DNA of 39,358 bases from Microcaldota archaeon (GTDB lineage Archaea > Micrarchaeota > Micrarchaeia > Micrarchaeales > Micrarchaeaceae), in the NCBI GenBank assembly GCA_021800515.1, contig JAJYYU010000003.1, positions 1-39,358 of the forward strand, written 5' to 3'. This document shows, piece by piece, positions 6,492-14,541 of the stretch (its first letter is position 1; each line of letters starts with the position of its first letter). Both the position numbers and the translations under genes were made by a program. A model generated the notes under the pieces. It had not been told where the DNA came from, did not search any database, and was given only the letters and a program-made list of their open reading frames with translations.

Positions 6492-7484
6492 ATGCAAAAG
6501 CTAAATTACGAGGCACTGAAAAATTTTATTTCGGGCAGGCGTCAAAAAAAAGCAATAATAACATTTCATTCAATCGGCGACAGGGATTCAGTTGCATCTG
6601 CATTTGCAATATCCCAAATATTTCAAAATTCTAAGATACTGTCACCAGACTTCATAACATCAAATTCAAATTTAATGTTAAAAAAGCTAGGATACCCTGC
6701 CACAATATCCTCTGAATTCGATGATTCGGCAGAGCTGGCAATCATTCTTGATGCCAATGATTTTGCTGAATGCGGGCCATTTGCAGAAAAGCTGCAAGCA
6801 TTCAATAATGAAATTTTAATAGTAGACCATCACTCACCAAAGATATTAAGTAATGACAATGTTTATTGCTTCAATGATGAGTCTTATAATTCTGCAACAA
6901 GCATAGTATACAATTTACTGCAAGACTTTTCAGTTTCTATTGATACGAGGCTTGCAAAGCTTATTGCAATGGGAATAATCTCTGATTCTGCAGAATTTAA
7001 AAATTCAACTGCTGATACATTTCTGCAGATAGGCACCTTATTAAAACAGGCTGGCGTAGATTATACTTCTTTGCTTGCTGAATTTGAGCAAATTTCTGAT
7101 GTCAGGGAAAGGGCAAAGACAATAAGTGAGATGTTCAATTCAACAGTGATTATAAAAAACAAAGTGCTATTTGTTTTTGGCAGGACAGAAACTCATTCAA
7201 ATATAGCTGCTGAAAATGCAATAAAAATAGGTGCGGACATCGCGCTTTTCCATTCAATAAGCAAAAAGGAAATATCATTTTCCGCAAGGATGCGACCAGG
7301 CCTTGATAAGGCACTTGGTATAGACCTTGGTCGCATAATGAAGTCCATTGCCCCATCAATAAGTGGCATAGGAGGCGGCCATCCCTGCGCAGCAGGTGCA
7401 TATGGTCCAATGCAGTTCAAAAAAGACGAGTTCATAAATCATTTTATAACTAGAATTTTAAGCAGAATCGAAAACTTAAGCTAA
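6492..7484 (+). CDS. DHH/DHHA1 family phosphoesterase
   Basis: The 330-residue protein has a complete DHH domain followed by DHHA1. The motifs are GDRDSVASA (residues 29-37, motif I), LDAND (87-90), VDHHSP with the name-giving D112-H113-H114, GIISDS (D165), and the DHHA1 substrate loop GGGHPCAAG (294-302). These ligands bind two divalent metals. The family hydrolyses phosphodiester bonds in oligoribonucleotides, cyclic dinucleotides or single-stranded DNA (NrnA, GdpP core, RecJ-like). Without accessory domains I cannot choose among these; a nanoRNase or archaeal RecJ-like role is likeliest. It follows prefoldin beta closely and precedes Mre11. Confidence 0.85.
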   Translation: MQKLNYEALKNFISGRRQKKAIITFHSIGDRDSVASAFAISQIFQNSKILSPDFITSNSNLMLKKLGYPATISSEFDDSAELAIILDANDFAECGPFAEKLQAFNNEILIVDHHSPKILSNDNVYCFNDESYNSATSIVYNLLQDFSVSIDTRLAKLIAMGIISDSAEFKNSTADTFLQIGTLLKQAGVDYTSLLAEFEQISDVRERAKTISEMFNSTVIIKNKVLFVFGRTETHSNIAAENAIKIGADIALFHSISKKEISFSARMRPGLDKALGIDLGRIMKSIAPSISGIGGGHPCAAGAYGPMQFKKDEFINHFITRILSRIENLS

Positions 7485-7551
7485 GGCCAAAAAATATAGC
7501 ATTATTTGGTGTAAATTATACAAAATCTCTTTACTTTAATCATGTGAGCTA

Positions 7552-8739
7552 ATGAAAATTGCAATTGTGTCGGATTTGCATCTTGGATATGATACCTTCA
7601 GAAATGATGCATTCAACCAGGCAATGCAGGCGCTCGATATGGCGAACGAGCTTGCAGATGCAGTATTGATACCAGGTGATGTATTCGACAGGCATTATCC
7701 CAAACCGGATGTAATTGCAGAAGGGATAAATTTATTCAGAAACCTTTCAAAAAAAAGGTGGGGCGCAGAGGTTATTGAAGTAAATGGTACGCATGCATTC
7801 ACAGATGTGCCAATAGTTGCAATACCTGGAAATCATGAAACGACAGTGCAGAATTCTGAAAATCCTTTAACTCTTCTTGCTCTTGCAGGTCTTTTGATAG
7901 ATACAAGCCATGCTCATACAGTGCTGCAGAAAGGCTCAGAAAAGGTAGCAATATACGGATTTGGAAGCATTGCAGAGTCCAGCGCAAAGCAGAAACTCTC
8001 AGAGCTGCAACCAAAACCAATTTCAGGGGTATTCAACATATTTATGTTCCATCAAACAATGTACGAATTAATGCCATTCAATGAAAACTTCATGCGCATG
8101 AATGATCTTCCAAGCAATTTTGATTTATATATATGTGGCCACATGCACAATTTCTATGAAGAGACCGTGCATGGCAAAAAGCTTATAATTCCAGGAAGTA
8201 CTGTACTTACACAGCTTAATGATATAGAAAAAAGAAAAGGGTTCATAATATTTGACACAGAGTCATATTCTTATGAGTTTATTGAAATAAATTCTAGACC
8301 ATTCCTAATAGAAACTATCGAATTTAAAGATGCAGATGATATACAGATACTTAGCAAATGCATTGATGAAATAGATAAACTTGCAAAAGGCCATGAAAAG
8401 CCAATCATAAAAATCCACCTTAAGGGTTCTGCAAGCATAATGAACTATAGCCTTTTGATCCAGAAGTTGAAGCTGAAATACGCTGAAAGCATTTACCTCT
8501 CAATTGATGCATCACAGCTCACAGATAAGTCTATAGATAAAAACCTAGAAGAACTGAGGGATAATAGGATAGGTGAAATGCCAATAAAGCAGCTTGGAAA
8601 TGCTCTTTTCATACAGAAATTAAATGATCTTGAATTTGATTTCAGCCTTACGGATGCAAATACATTATATGAACTGCTGAGCCAAGAGGAAAGCAAAGAA
8701 AAGGCAGTCAAGAAGTCTAGGGAATTCCTTAATATATAA
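7552..8739 (+). CDS. mre11: Mre11-like DNA-repair nuclease
   Basis: This 395-residue calcineurin-like phosphoesterase has the full motif set: D8-L-H10, PGDVFD (D43), PGNHE (N94, H95), FHQTM (H167) and CGHMH (H197, H199), for two manganese ions. The C-terminal half (about 230-395) is the less conserved capping region with a helical tail, giving Mre11/SbcD size. The family resects double-strand breaks with Rad50. Unusually for an archaeon, no rad50, herA or nurA lies next to it; it follows a DHH phosphoesterase and is convergent with rpoK. GTGAGC just before the ATG is the likely ribosome-binding site. Mre11 is the best fit; a DNA-repair exonuclease of the wider YhaO/SbcD group remains possible. 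Confidence 0.8.
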   Translation: MKIAIVSDLHLGYDTFRNDAFNQAMQALDMANELADAVLIPGDVFDRHYPKPDVIAEGINLFRNLSKKRWGAEVIEVNGTHAFTDVPIVAIPGNHETTVQNSENPLTLLALAGLLIDTSHAHTVLQKGSEKVAIYGFGSIAESSAKQKLSELQPKPISGVFNIFMFHQTMYELMPFNENFMRMNDLPSNFDLYICGHMHNFYEETVHGKKLIIPGSTVLTQLNDIEKRKGFIIFDTESYSYEFIEINSRPFLIETIEFKDADDIQILSKCIDEIDKLAKGHEKPIIKIHLKGSASIMNYSLLIQKLKLKYAESIYLSIDASQLTDKSIDKNLEELRDNRIGEMPIKQLGNALFIQKLNDLEFDFSLTDANTLYELLSQEESKEKAVKKSREFLNI

Positions 8740-8832
8740 TATTGTATAATCCGTAACTATGGTTTTCACTAACTCTTTACAGATGTACAAAAGGAATGTA
8801 AGCAGCAACTAAATTTTCAAGAAGTTCAAGAT

Positions 8833-9015
8833 TTATGTAGCATTGCGCATGACTGTTATTGGTATTAAATCCTTCTCAAATTCTATCTCTGCAAGCTTCA
8901 ATGGATCAAATACATCCTTTACTTTGATCAAAGGTGGGGCGCCATATGCCAGCTGCAGTGCTCTTGCGCCAATTATTCTTGCTTTCTCAAATTTTGTATA
9001 TGTTTCATGTTCCAT
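8833..9015 (-). CDS. rpoK: DNA-directed RNA polymerase subunit K (Rpb6/omega homologue)
   Basis: The 60-residue protein matches archaeal RpoK: KFEKARIIGARALQL, then GAPPLIKV, and the C-terminal LAEIEFEKDLIPITVMR. It helps hold the large subunits together, like bacterial omega. The frame stays open upstream of ATG 9015 for many codons, but no other ATG, GTG or TTG occurs in it, so this start is the best one. It lies 78 bases downstream of the geranylgeranyl reductase gene on the same strand and may be read from the same transcript. It is not in the usual archaeal neighbourhood of rpoN, enolase and rps2, none of which is in this window. Confidence 0.9.
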   Translation of the reverse strand: MEHETYTKFEKARIIGARALQLAYGAPPLIKVKDVFDPLKLAEIEFEKDLIPITVMRNAT

Positions 9016-9093
9016 TTCATCATCTTTTGTTTTATCAAGCTGACTATTATCTATAATTTTTATATTATTTTTTATATGATTTGCCTGTACCCT

Positions 9094-10530
9094 CTATATA
9101 GGTGATGGCTTAAAGTACTGCTTTACCTCATGCATGTTATTTTTTATTGCCTCCTTCCATTTAGGGAACTGCTCTATTGTCGGGTATGTCTCGTACATTT
9201 TATTGAATTCCTTCATTTTCTTAACTGCATACAGGAGGTTTGAAAATGCATTTATATTTGCTGCCCCTTTCAGTATCATTTTGAATTTTGAAGCAATTGA
9301 AAGCTCAGGCACATTGCCATAGCTCAATGCCTTTCCCTCATTCACTGATAGGAAGTTTTTCATACCATAATTAATTATATCATTGTTGAGCGATTGCAGA
9401 TATATTCTGAATACCTCTAGTCCGGCAGTTTTTTTCCCGTATTCCTCATTAAAGTCCTTGTTGTATTTCCAAAGCCCACGTATGCTTACATCGTTGTTTC
9501 TTATCGCTTCTGCAGCATTTTCTCCAGCAAGCGCGCCAGCAACTAGCGCTGGGCCTATGCCTCCTGCGCTGATAGGGTTCGGCATTGCCATGCTGTCTCC
9601 TGCCCCCATATATCCATTGAATACAAGGCTTTCCATCTGTCTGCGTACAGATACAGACCAGTAACCTTTTCCATTGTTGAATTCATTGAACAGCCTTAGG
9701 TTTTTCAGCACAGGATTCATTTTTACGTATTTGTCCATTAATGTATGCAGGTTGTCGTTGGAGTTTAGCTTCTTGTTCCTTATCTCAAGGCTCTGCTTTT
9801 GTACGCCTATACCTATATTGACTTTATGCCCACTTTTCGGAAACACCCAGCCGTATCCTCCAGGTGCAAGCTCTTGGTTCAAGTGAATTAGCGCATTCTT
9901 TGGATCATAATACGACATATTATCATTGTCTTGGTCGAACTCGTATATAAACCTGCCTGTAGACTCAAGGTCGTCAATGTCAATAGTCTTATCTACATAA
10001 TCATTTTCAGGAAGCTTCCTTCTCAGTACTGTTGAGATTCCAAGGCTGTCTATTGTAATCTTTGCTTCAAATTTCCTCTGGTTCATTTCTTTGTCTCTTC
10101 CGAATATGCCTGTAATGAAGTTATTCTCCATGAGCGGCCCTTCGATATTGAATTCAGTAATGTACTCTACATTGTTTGCAACTGCATTTTCGATAAGTTT
10201 CTTCTCAAATAGAGGCCTGTTTAGTATATATCCTTTTCCGTCAAAGAGATACTTGCTCTGTAAATCAGGGGATAGTGCGTATACGCCGTCTACCTCAAGA
10301 TCAAGCTCTGGGAATCCGAAGTTGATGTTTATCTTAGACTTCAAATAGTCTAGATGCGATGCTGCAATAGCGTCTCCGCATACCCATCCCCAGTTAGTTT
10401 TTTTGCCAGGCTCCTCTGGTTTGTTTTTGTCCAGCATGAGCACTTTCAGCCCTTTTTTGGCTGCGACTGAGGCTGCGATTGATCCCGCAAGACCTGCGCC
10501 TGCGACTATAATATCATATTTTTCTGCCAT
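9094..10530 (-). CDS. Digeranylgeranylglycerophospholipid reductase (geranylgeranyl reductase family)
   Basis: This 478-residue FAD enzyme opens with a Rossmann dinucleotide fold: GAGLAGS at residues 11-17, then LDKN. It continues with the WGWVCGDA region, GGYGWVFPKSGHKVNIG, and GYMGAGDSMAMPNPISAGGIGPALVAG, the FAD-contacting GD motif of the family. In archaea this enzyme saturates the isoprenoid chains of membrane ether lipids; it acts at the cytoplasmic face of the membrane. It is longer than the typical 390-450 residues, with extra sequence in the last 100 residues. A TATA box at 10551-10560 suggests a leaderless transcript beginning at ATG 10530. rpoK follows downstream. Confidence 0.85.
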   Translation of the reverse strand: MAEKYDIIVAGAGLAGSIAASVAAKKGLKVLMLDKNKPEEPGKKTNWGWVCGDAIAASHLDYLKSKININFGFPELDLEVDGVYALSPDLQSKYLFDGKGYILNRPLFEKKLIENAVANNVEYITEFNIEGPLMENNFITGIFGRDKEMNQRKFEAKITIDSLGISTVLRRKLPENDYVDKTIDIDDLESTGRFIYEFDQDNDNMSYYDPKNALIHLNQELAPGGYGWVFPKSGHKVNIGIGVQKQSLEIRNKKLNSNDNLHTLMDKYVKMNPVLKNLRLFNEFNNGKGYWSVSVRRQMESLVFNGYMGAGDSMAMPNPISAGGIGPALVAGALAGENAAEAIRNNDVSIRGLWKYNKDFNEEYGKKTAGLEVFRIYLQSLNNDIINYGMKNFLSVNEGKALSYGNVPELSIASKFKMILKGAANINAFSNLLYAVKKMKEFNKMYETYPTIEQFPKWKEAIKNNMHEVKQYFKPSPI

Positions 10531-10550
10531 ATTAACACTAAATATTTTTA

Positions 10551-10560
10551 GGTTTATAAA
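10551..10560 (-). promoter_or_regulatory. TATA box for geranylgeranyl reductase
   Basis: On the minus strand TTTATAAACC is centred about 25 bases before ATG 10530, which fits a leaderless transcript. Confidence 0.5.
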
Positions 10561-10685
10561 CTTCTAAAACATGTAAAAATGCTGCACTAAGTGCAAGGCA
10601 TATTAAAATACAGTAAAAATATATAGCATGCAAACAAATAAAATAACTTTTTTAAATACCTTGTAGCTGTCAAGTGATGTCACTT

Positions 10686-10788
10686 TGCAGGAGGTGAGAT
10701 TCGAACTCACGAAGGCGCTAAGCCACAGGATCTTAAGTCCTGCGCATTTTTCTGTGGCATCGGCCAAACCAGACTTTGCTACTCCTGC
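10686..10788 (-). tRNA. tRNA-Leu (anticodon TAA) with about 20 extra bases in the D-loop
   Basis: The acceptor stem GCAGGAG/CTCCTGC is perfect (10782-10788 with 10687-10693), with A73 from 10686 and no encoded CCA. The T arm is GTGAG TTCGAAT CTCAC. The anticodon arm CAGGA CTTAAGA TCCTG reads UAA. A long variable arm (GGC/GCC) confirms a class II tRNA-Leu. The D stem is GCA/TGC (10777-10779 with 10744-10746), but its loop is 30 bases (10747-10776) against a usual 8-11. The extra part holds its own hairpin (GGC CGAT GCC, flanked by TCTG/CAGA). It may be an intron at a non-standard site or an unusual enlarged D arm; I see no textbook bulge-helix-bulge. Confidence 0.85.
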
Positions 10789-10810
10789 ATAATCAAAAAA
10801 TAAAGCACTG

Positions 10811-10823
10811 ATATTTTATTAAA
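10811..10823 (-). promoter_or_regulatory. TATA box for tRNA-Leu
   Basis: The minus-strand TTTAATAAAATAT is centred about 29 bases upstream of the tRNA 5' end, consistent with transcription starting at or just before the mature end. Confidence 0.4.
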
Positions 10824-10872
10824 CCCAAAAATTAAAGTTTTTACGCCAAATTTCAGTGCAAGCGTAAAACAA

Positions 10873-11637
10873 TTATACATACATAGGGTTTCCAGGCGAT
10901 TCTGCTTCCTTTTCCCCTGTGCTTGCTTTGTATTGATTATGTGTATCCCTGCTTTTCTTTATTATTGCTTTAATTCTTGACTCTACTTCCTTTGCCTCAT
11001 GTTCAAGTTCATCTGTATTTATATCGAGGCTCAAAAGCTTGTTTAAGCCCTGTATTGCATTTTCAGCATATTTTGGGTTAATGATTGCAGGATTTATTTG
11101 TACTAGAATATTAATATCCTCTATTTTTTCGTCAATTGCCTTTAGCATCAAAACAGCATTTATTCCGCTTGAAATTCCTTCCTGCACGGATTTCATACCT
11201 ATTTTTTCAGCGTTCTTTGTCATCTCCTTTCTGGATGATACTACATAGATATTGCTTTCAGATTCCTTTTCCTCTTCTGCTTTCATTACAGGGATTCCTG
11301 CAATTGATATTATTTTTGCTATCTTCTTAGCTTTTATAAATTCTATTAATGCATCTGTAATCTTATATGTCGTGCTTGCAGGGATGGAAAATTCAGAGAA
11401 TATAGTGATAATTTTATATTTTTCAGAAGCATATATTCTTATGCTATGCATTGGTATACCGTCATGTATAGACATAAGAGGAGGGAACTCTTCGCTTTCA
11501 AGATACCCTATATTCTCAAGTCCAAGTTTTTCTATAACATAGCTTATTGACATTGCGCCTACAAGCCCTATTCCTGGAAAGCCTTCCAAGAATGTGAATC
11601 CTTCAAAATCTAGATCCTTTGTAAGTTTTATCTGCAT
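10873..11637 (-). CDS. PAC2 (proteasome assembly chaperone 2) family protein
   Basis: The 254-residue cytoplasmic protein begins with the family signature FLEGFPGIGLVGAMSISYVIEKLGLENIGYLES, followed by PLMSIHDGIPMHSIRIY. A central alpha/beta core contains the ISIAGIPV segment. The last 40 residues are charged and probably helical. Archaeal PAC2 proteins are thought to help proteasome assembly; direct evidence in archaea is thin. I chose ATG 11637 over GTG 11646 because AT-rich TATA-like sequence (11646-11665) sits at leaderless distance. It is transcribed away from the 78-residue repeat protein and stands alone, next to the tRNA-Leu gene. Confidence 0.8.
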   Translation of the reverse strand: MQIKLTKDLDFEGFTFLEGFPGIGLVGAMSISYVIEKLGLENIGYLESEEFPPLMSIHDGIPMHSIRIYASEKYKIITIFSEFSIPASTTYKITDALIEFIKAKKIAKIISIAGIPVMKAEEEKESESNIYVVSSRKEMTKNAEKIGMKSVQEGISSGINAVLMLKAIDEKIEDINILVQINPAIINPKYAENAIQGLNKLLSLDINTDELEHEAKEVESRIKAIIKKSRDTHNQYKASTGEKEAESPGNPMYV

Positions 11638-11885
11638 CTGTAACACATATTTAAATTTTTAAAGTAATTGGGACTATAAGACTACAACTTTCCTTTGCTC
11701 CAAGCCAGACCTGCTCTAGCATAATGTGCAGGATAAGTTAATTAATGTTAATTTTCCAATTAATGAGTATCTATTTGATGGCAAATAATAAATATATATT
11801 GACTAAAATCTGCGCGATATGCAAGCCATGAGTCTTTGTTATCATTTATGCACCTGTCCAATAAGCCAAAATCACCTCGGTTCTC

Positions 11886-11924
11886 CGACGCTATATTGCG
11901 ATATATATTTAAATCTATGCGTCG
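11886..11924 (+). promoter_or_regulatory. TATA box between inverted CGACGC/GCGTCG half-sites
   Basis: CGACGC (11886-11891) and GCGTCG (11919-11924) are exact inverted repeats flanking a TATA box (ATATATATTTAAAT, 11901-11914). A start near 11930 would give about a 30-base leader before ATG 11962. A protein bound to both arms would cover the box, so this could be an operator. The rest of the 11638-11885 gap shows no gene; a 67-codon minus-strand frame there (11760-11963) has no family features. Confidence 0.35.
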
Positions 11925-11961
11925 AATATTAATTATAAATAAAATAATAAATGGTGAAACC

Positions 11962-12198
11962 ATGGCAGAAAAAGTATCAAAAGAGCAAATTGAAAGAGAA
12001 GATGGTTATCTTTACTATTTAGGTAAGGATGGATATATATGGAAGTCTCCTATGAGATCAAATACAAGAGGCAAAAAAGCAAGAGTAGGCAGTGAGAAAA
12101 TACAAAGAGCAGAAGGCTATTTATACTTCCTTGACAAGAAAGGATATGTTTCAAGAACTGAAATGAAAAGGAGAACTTCAAAGAAGAGCAGAAAGTAA
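11962..12198 (+). CDS. Small basic two-repeat protein (DPANN-type)
   Basis: The 78-residue lysine- and arginine-rich protein is built of two copies of one motif. Residues 9-31 carry GYLYYLGKDGYIWKSPM and residues 46-68 carry GYLYFLDKKGYVSRTEM, joined by a basic linker with GKKARVGSEKI. The start ATG 11962 is preceded by GGTGAA three bases away, the ribosome-binding spacing common in this window; the longer upstream frame has no such site. I have seen this repeat style in small uncharacterised proteins of DPANN archaea. The basic charge and small size suggest nucleic-acid or ribosome binding, but that is a guess. The strong promoter-like upstream region and long T-tract downstream suggest a highly transcribed single gene. 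Confidence 0.75.
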   Translation: MAEKVSKEQIEREDGYLYYLGKDGYIWKSPMRSNTRGKKARVGSEKIQRAEGYLYFLDKKGYVSRTEMKRRTSKKSRK

Positions 12199-12202
12199 TT
12201 AT

Positions 12203-12305
12203 TCATTCCTTTTTTCTTTTTTCTTTTTAATTTTTTTATTATTTATTATTATTTATTATTATTTATTATTTTTATTATTTTTATTTATTATTATTTCTTA
12301 TTCCT
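12203..12305 (+). terminator. T-rich low-complexity tract with TTATTATTTA repeats
   Basis: Directly after the 78-residue gene the plus strand is about 100 bases of almost only T and A, starting with runs of six or more T, then repeated TATTATTTAT units. Archaeal terminators are T-runs on the coding strand, so several in series would end this transcript efficiently. The repeat units are too short and irregular to be a CRISPR array. Confidence 0.5.
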
Positions 12306-12325
12306 ATTTTTTTAATACTGTTATG

Positions 12326-12337
12326 CTTTATATAAAG
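12326..12337 (+). promoter_or_regulatory. Palindromic TATA box for the 490-residue gene
   Basis: CTTTATATAAAG is a perfect 12-base palindrome 70 bases before ATG 12407. Transcription would begin near 12358, leaving a leader of about 50 AT-rich bases without a clear ribosome-binding site. Confidence 0.35.
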
Positions 12338-12406
12338 GTATTATCTCTAAAAATTTAACTTATAAAGACAAATTCAATATAAAACAAAAATAAATGATGA
12401 TAACAT

Positions 12407-13879
12407 ATGACGTCATTATGTAATAAGCCTTTCAATGAAAAAGATATTAAAATTGCGCAACGCACATATGAATTTTACTTGAAAGAGTATTCATCAATAT
12501 TGCGACAGGATTTTACCAATTGCCATTCTGCAATGCTAGGAAAAAATAAAAAGCCATTGCTTGACGAAAATAAAATACAGGAATCTAAAATAAATGTATT
12601 CAAAAATAGCATTGCATATAATAATCATTTAAAATTAGCATTAAGCATTTCAAAAACAATCAATGATGAGAACAAATTTGTTCTAAATCATATTACTAAG
12701 GATGCAATAATAAACAGGCTAAATGAGAAAAATATAGATTATGCTGCTATTGAAAATTTGATTGAAGTCTTTAAAATCAAAAGAAGTGAGTTAGAGGAAG
12801 GTATCGCCAAAACAATCAAAAAAGATATTGATGGATATGATACCTATATGAATGCCATTAATCTGACACTTTATTTTAAACAAGATTTAAGGGACAGTAC
12901 AATTAAACAGATATCTAAAAAACTACTTGAAAAAGCTGCAGATATCTGCTTAGAACTTCCTTTAAACCAAGATGGGCAAAAGAAAAATCTTGATTTTTTA
13001 TATGAAATTTCAGATAAGCTTAGTTTAACACGTGATGAAGTAGCAGAATTGTTAGATGCTCATATTAAAGAAAAATTAAAAGAATATATTTTATTTGAAT
13101 TAAATGCACAGATATATGAGCCGGAACGATATAAAGATGAAGTGCTGCATGAAAATGTGAAAACAGTTGCATCAATACTTAGTTTAGATTCAAATGAATT
13201 CAAAAATATTGTAATAAATACACTTACAGAAGATATAAAGTATATAACAAATTCATCGCTAAAATTTAATTCTTATTTAACTAATATTATAAAAATCGCC
13301 ACTCAATATGGTATTGAAAGTGACGGAGTATTAAAGGATAAATTGAAGGCAGCTATAATAAATTCAGTTATAAGTACAGATACATATATATATGAAAAAT
13401 GGAATGGATCTCATTCTGAATTTACTAAAAATTTAATTACTGTGGTTGATGTAGTAAATATTGCGAGACAGCATGGCATTATAGATAATAATGACTTAAA
13501 AGACAAAGTATTAGATGTTATAAAAAGTGAAGAAATTTATAGGCTCGAATCATTAAGGTATTGGCATCCAATGTCTGAATATTATGAATATGATTCAGAT
13601 TACTATAAGGATAACAGCAAAGCTTATGAAAAAATTAAAACTGCTTTTTCTTTAACAGATCTAGAAATTAAAAATGCAATGGCAAAAGCAAAAAAGGAAA
13701 TAAAAGATTCTGATGATTATTTTAAAGATCTTGAAAAAAAAGAAAAAGCAATGAAGAAATTAAAAGAGATAGATGCAAAATTTAGAGCATATGGACATAG
13801 AAAGAGGATATTTATAGAGGGTCCCTACCCCCAACCTATGGGGTTATGTCAGTTTCTTAGAACTTTCCTTCCCCTATAA
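12407..13879 (+). CDS. 490-residue helical protein, family not recognised, with odd C-terminal tail
   Basis: I do not recognise this protein. It is lysine-, asparagine- and isoleucine-rich, predicted soluble and almost all helical, with no signal peptide or membrane segment. Sections look like diverged repeats of about 60-80 residues in which a helix with D/E-E-x-x-x-x-I/A is followed by (I/L)K(E/D)xI; spaced examples are ITKDAIINRL, LTRDEVAEL, LDSNEFKNI and LTDLEIKNA. This gives a solenoid-like impression. The last 20 residues (GPYPQPMGLCQF...) are unlike the rest: proline-rich, encoded by a GC-rich patch at 13815-13876 with hairpins, so the native end may have been replaced. The base composition is AT-richer than the housekeeping genes nearby. 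Its function is unknown. Confidence 0.6.
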   Translation: MTSLCNKPFNEKDIKIAQRTYEFYLKEYSSILRQDFTNCHSAMLGKNKKPLLDENKIQESKINVFKNSIAYNNHLKLALSISKTINDENKFVLNHITKDAIINRLNEKNIDYAAIENLIEVFKIKRSELEEGIAKTIKKDIDGYDTYMNAINLTLYFKQDLRDSTIKQISKKLLEKAADICLELPLNQDGQKKNLDFLYEISDKLSLTRDEVAELLDAHIKEKLKEYILFELNAQIYEPERYKDEVLHENVKTVASILSLDSNEFKNIVINTLTEDIKYITNSSLKFNSYLTNIIKIATQYGIESDGVLKDKLKAAIINSVISTDTYIYEKWNGSHSEFTKNLITVVDVVNIARQHGIIDNNDLKDKVLDVIKSEEIYRLESLRYWHPMSEYYEYDSDYYKDNSKAYEKIKTAFSLTDLEIKNAMAKAKKEIKDSDDYFKDLEKKEKAMKKLKEIDAKFRAYGHRKRIFIEGPYPQPMGLCQFLRTFLPL

Positions 13880-13924
13880 TATTATTTTTTATATAGACTG
13901 TATTTAATAAATTATATTTATGGC

Positions 13925-14371
13925 CTAAAGTGGAGTAAGTGCCTTTGATAAAATCCTTAACATTTTCTTTTCATTGCAAAATACATTTGTATACTCCTTA
14001 TGATTTTTAATGTCGCTCATTAGCGCCCATCTGAATTTGCTATTTTCTATATTTAGTTTTACTTTTCTTGTATTTGAATAAAAAATAAAAACAGTATTTT
14101 GCCACTGCCTTCCATTATATATATCAAATAATCTTGCTCTGAATGGTTTCATTACAAGAATTAAATTATCCTTTGTTATCTTAGTTTCTTCTTCTATCTC
14201 TCTGTAAGCTGCTGATAAATAGGACTCTTTTTTATTTAATTTACCTGTAATAAATGACCACACCCCATGATTTATAATAAAAGGAATTGCCAATCTTTTA
14301 AGGAGTAGAAGTCTTCTTCTATTAATTAGTATGCAAAGGACCCCGTCATTAATTTTTAACTGGTTCTGCAT
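13925..14371 (-). CDS. Nudix hydrolase
   Basis: The 148-residue protein has a Nudix box at residues 43-65: G43-x5-E49-x7-R57-E58-I-x-E61-E62, followed by T-K-I where the consensus has x-G-U, so the usual glycine is lysine. The metal-binding glutamates are all present, so activity is expected. Nudix enzymes cleave nucleoside diphosphates linked to another group; the substrate cannot be read from the sequence. WSFITGKLNKKES corresponds to the usual W-x-x-PGG-x-x-E region but lacks the PGG. It converges with the 490-residue gene and diverges from the CDP-alcohol transferase. The gene is AT-rich like its neighbours. Confidence 0.78.
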   Translation of the reverse strand: MQNQLKINDGVLCILINRRRLLLLKRLAIPFIINHGVWSFITGKLNKKESYLSAAYREIEEETKITKDNLILVMKPFRARLFDIYNGRQWQNTVFIFYSNTRKVKLNIENSKFRWALMSDIKNHKEYTNVFCNEKKMLRILSKALTPL

Positions 14372-14541
14372 ATTACATCACAAGTCTATTTTATTTTAAG
14401 TCGTATATAATATGGGATATAAAAATATTAAAAATAATCTTCAAGTAGTACAAAAAATTAGCTTAAATAAAAATGAGGCCTAAGAATACTTATTGCTTAA
14501 ATGTATCCTATTTTAAATAATTATTCTTTTAAATTATATTT

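Noticed and set aside
10672-10685. AAGTGA-TG-TCACTT next to the tRNA 3' end as an integration site
   Set aside because: A short inverted repeat touches the tRNA end, but there is no integrase or second copy of the tRNA end in the window; a trailer hairpin is the simpler reading.
11760-11963. Minus-strand 67-codon frame
   Set aside because: It has no family features, runs through the promoter of the 78-residue gene, and has no start context.
12203-12305. CRISPR-like or satellite repeat
   Set aside because: The repeats are irregular T/A units of about 10 bases without spacers; a T-rich terminator explains them.
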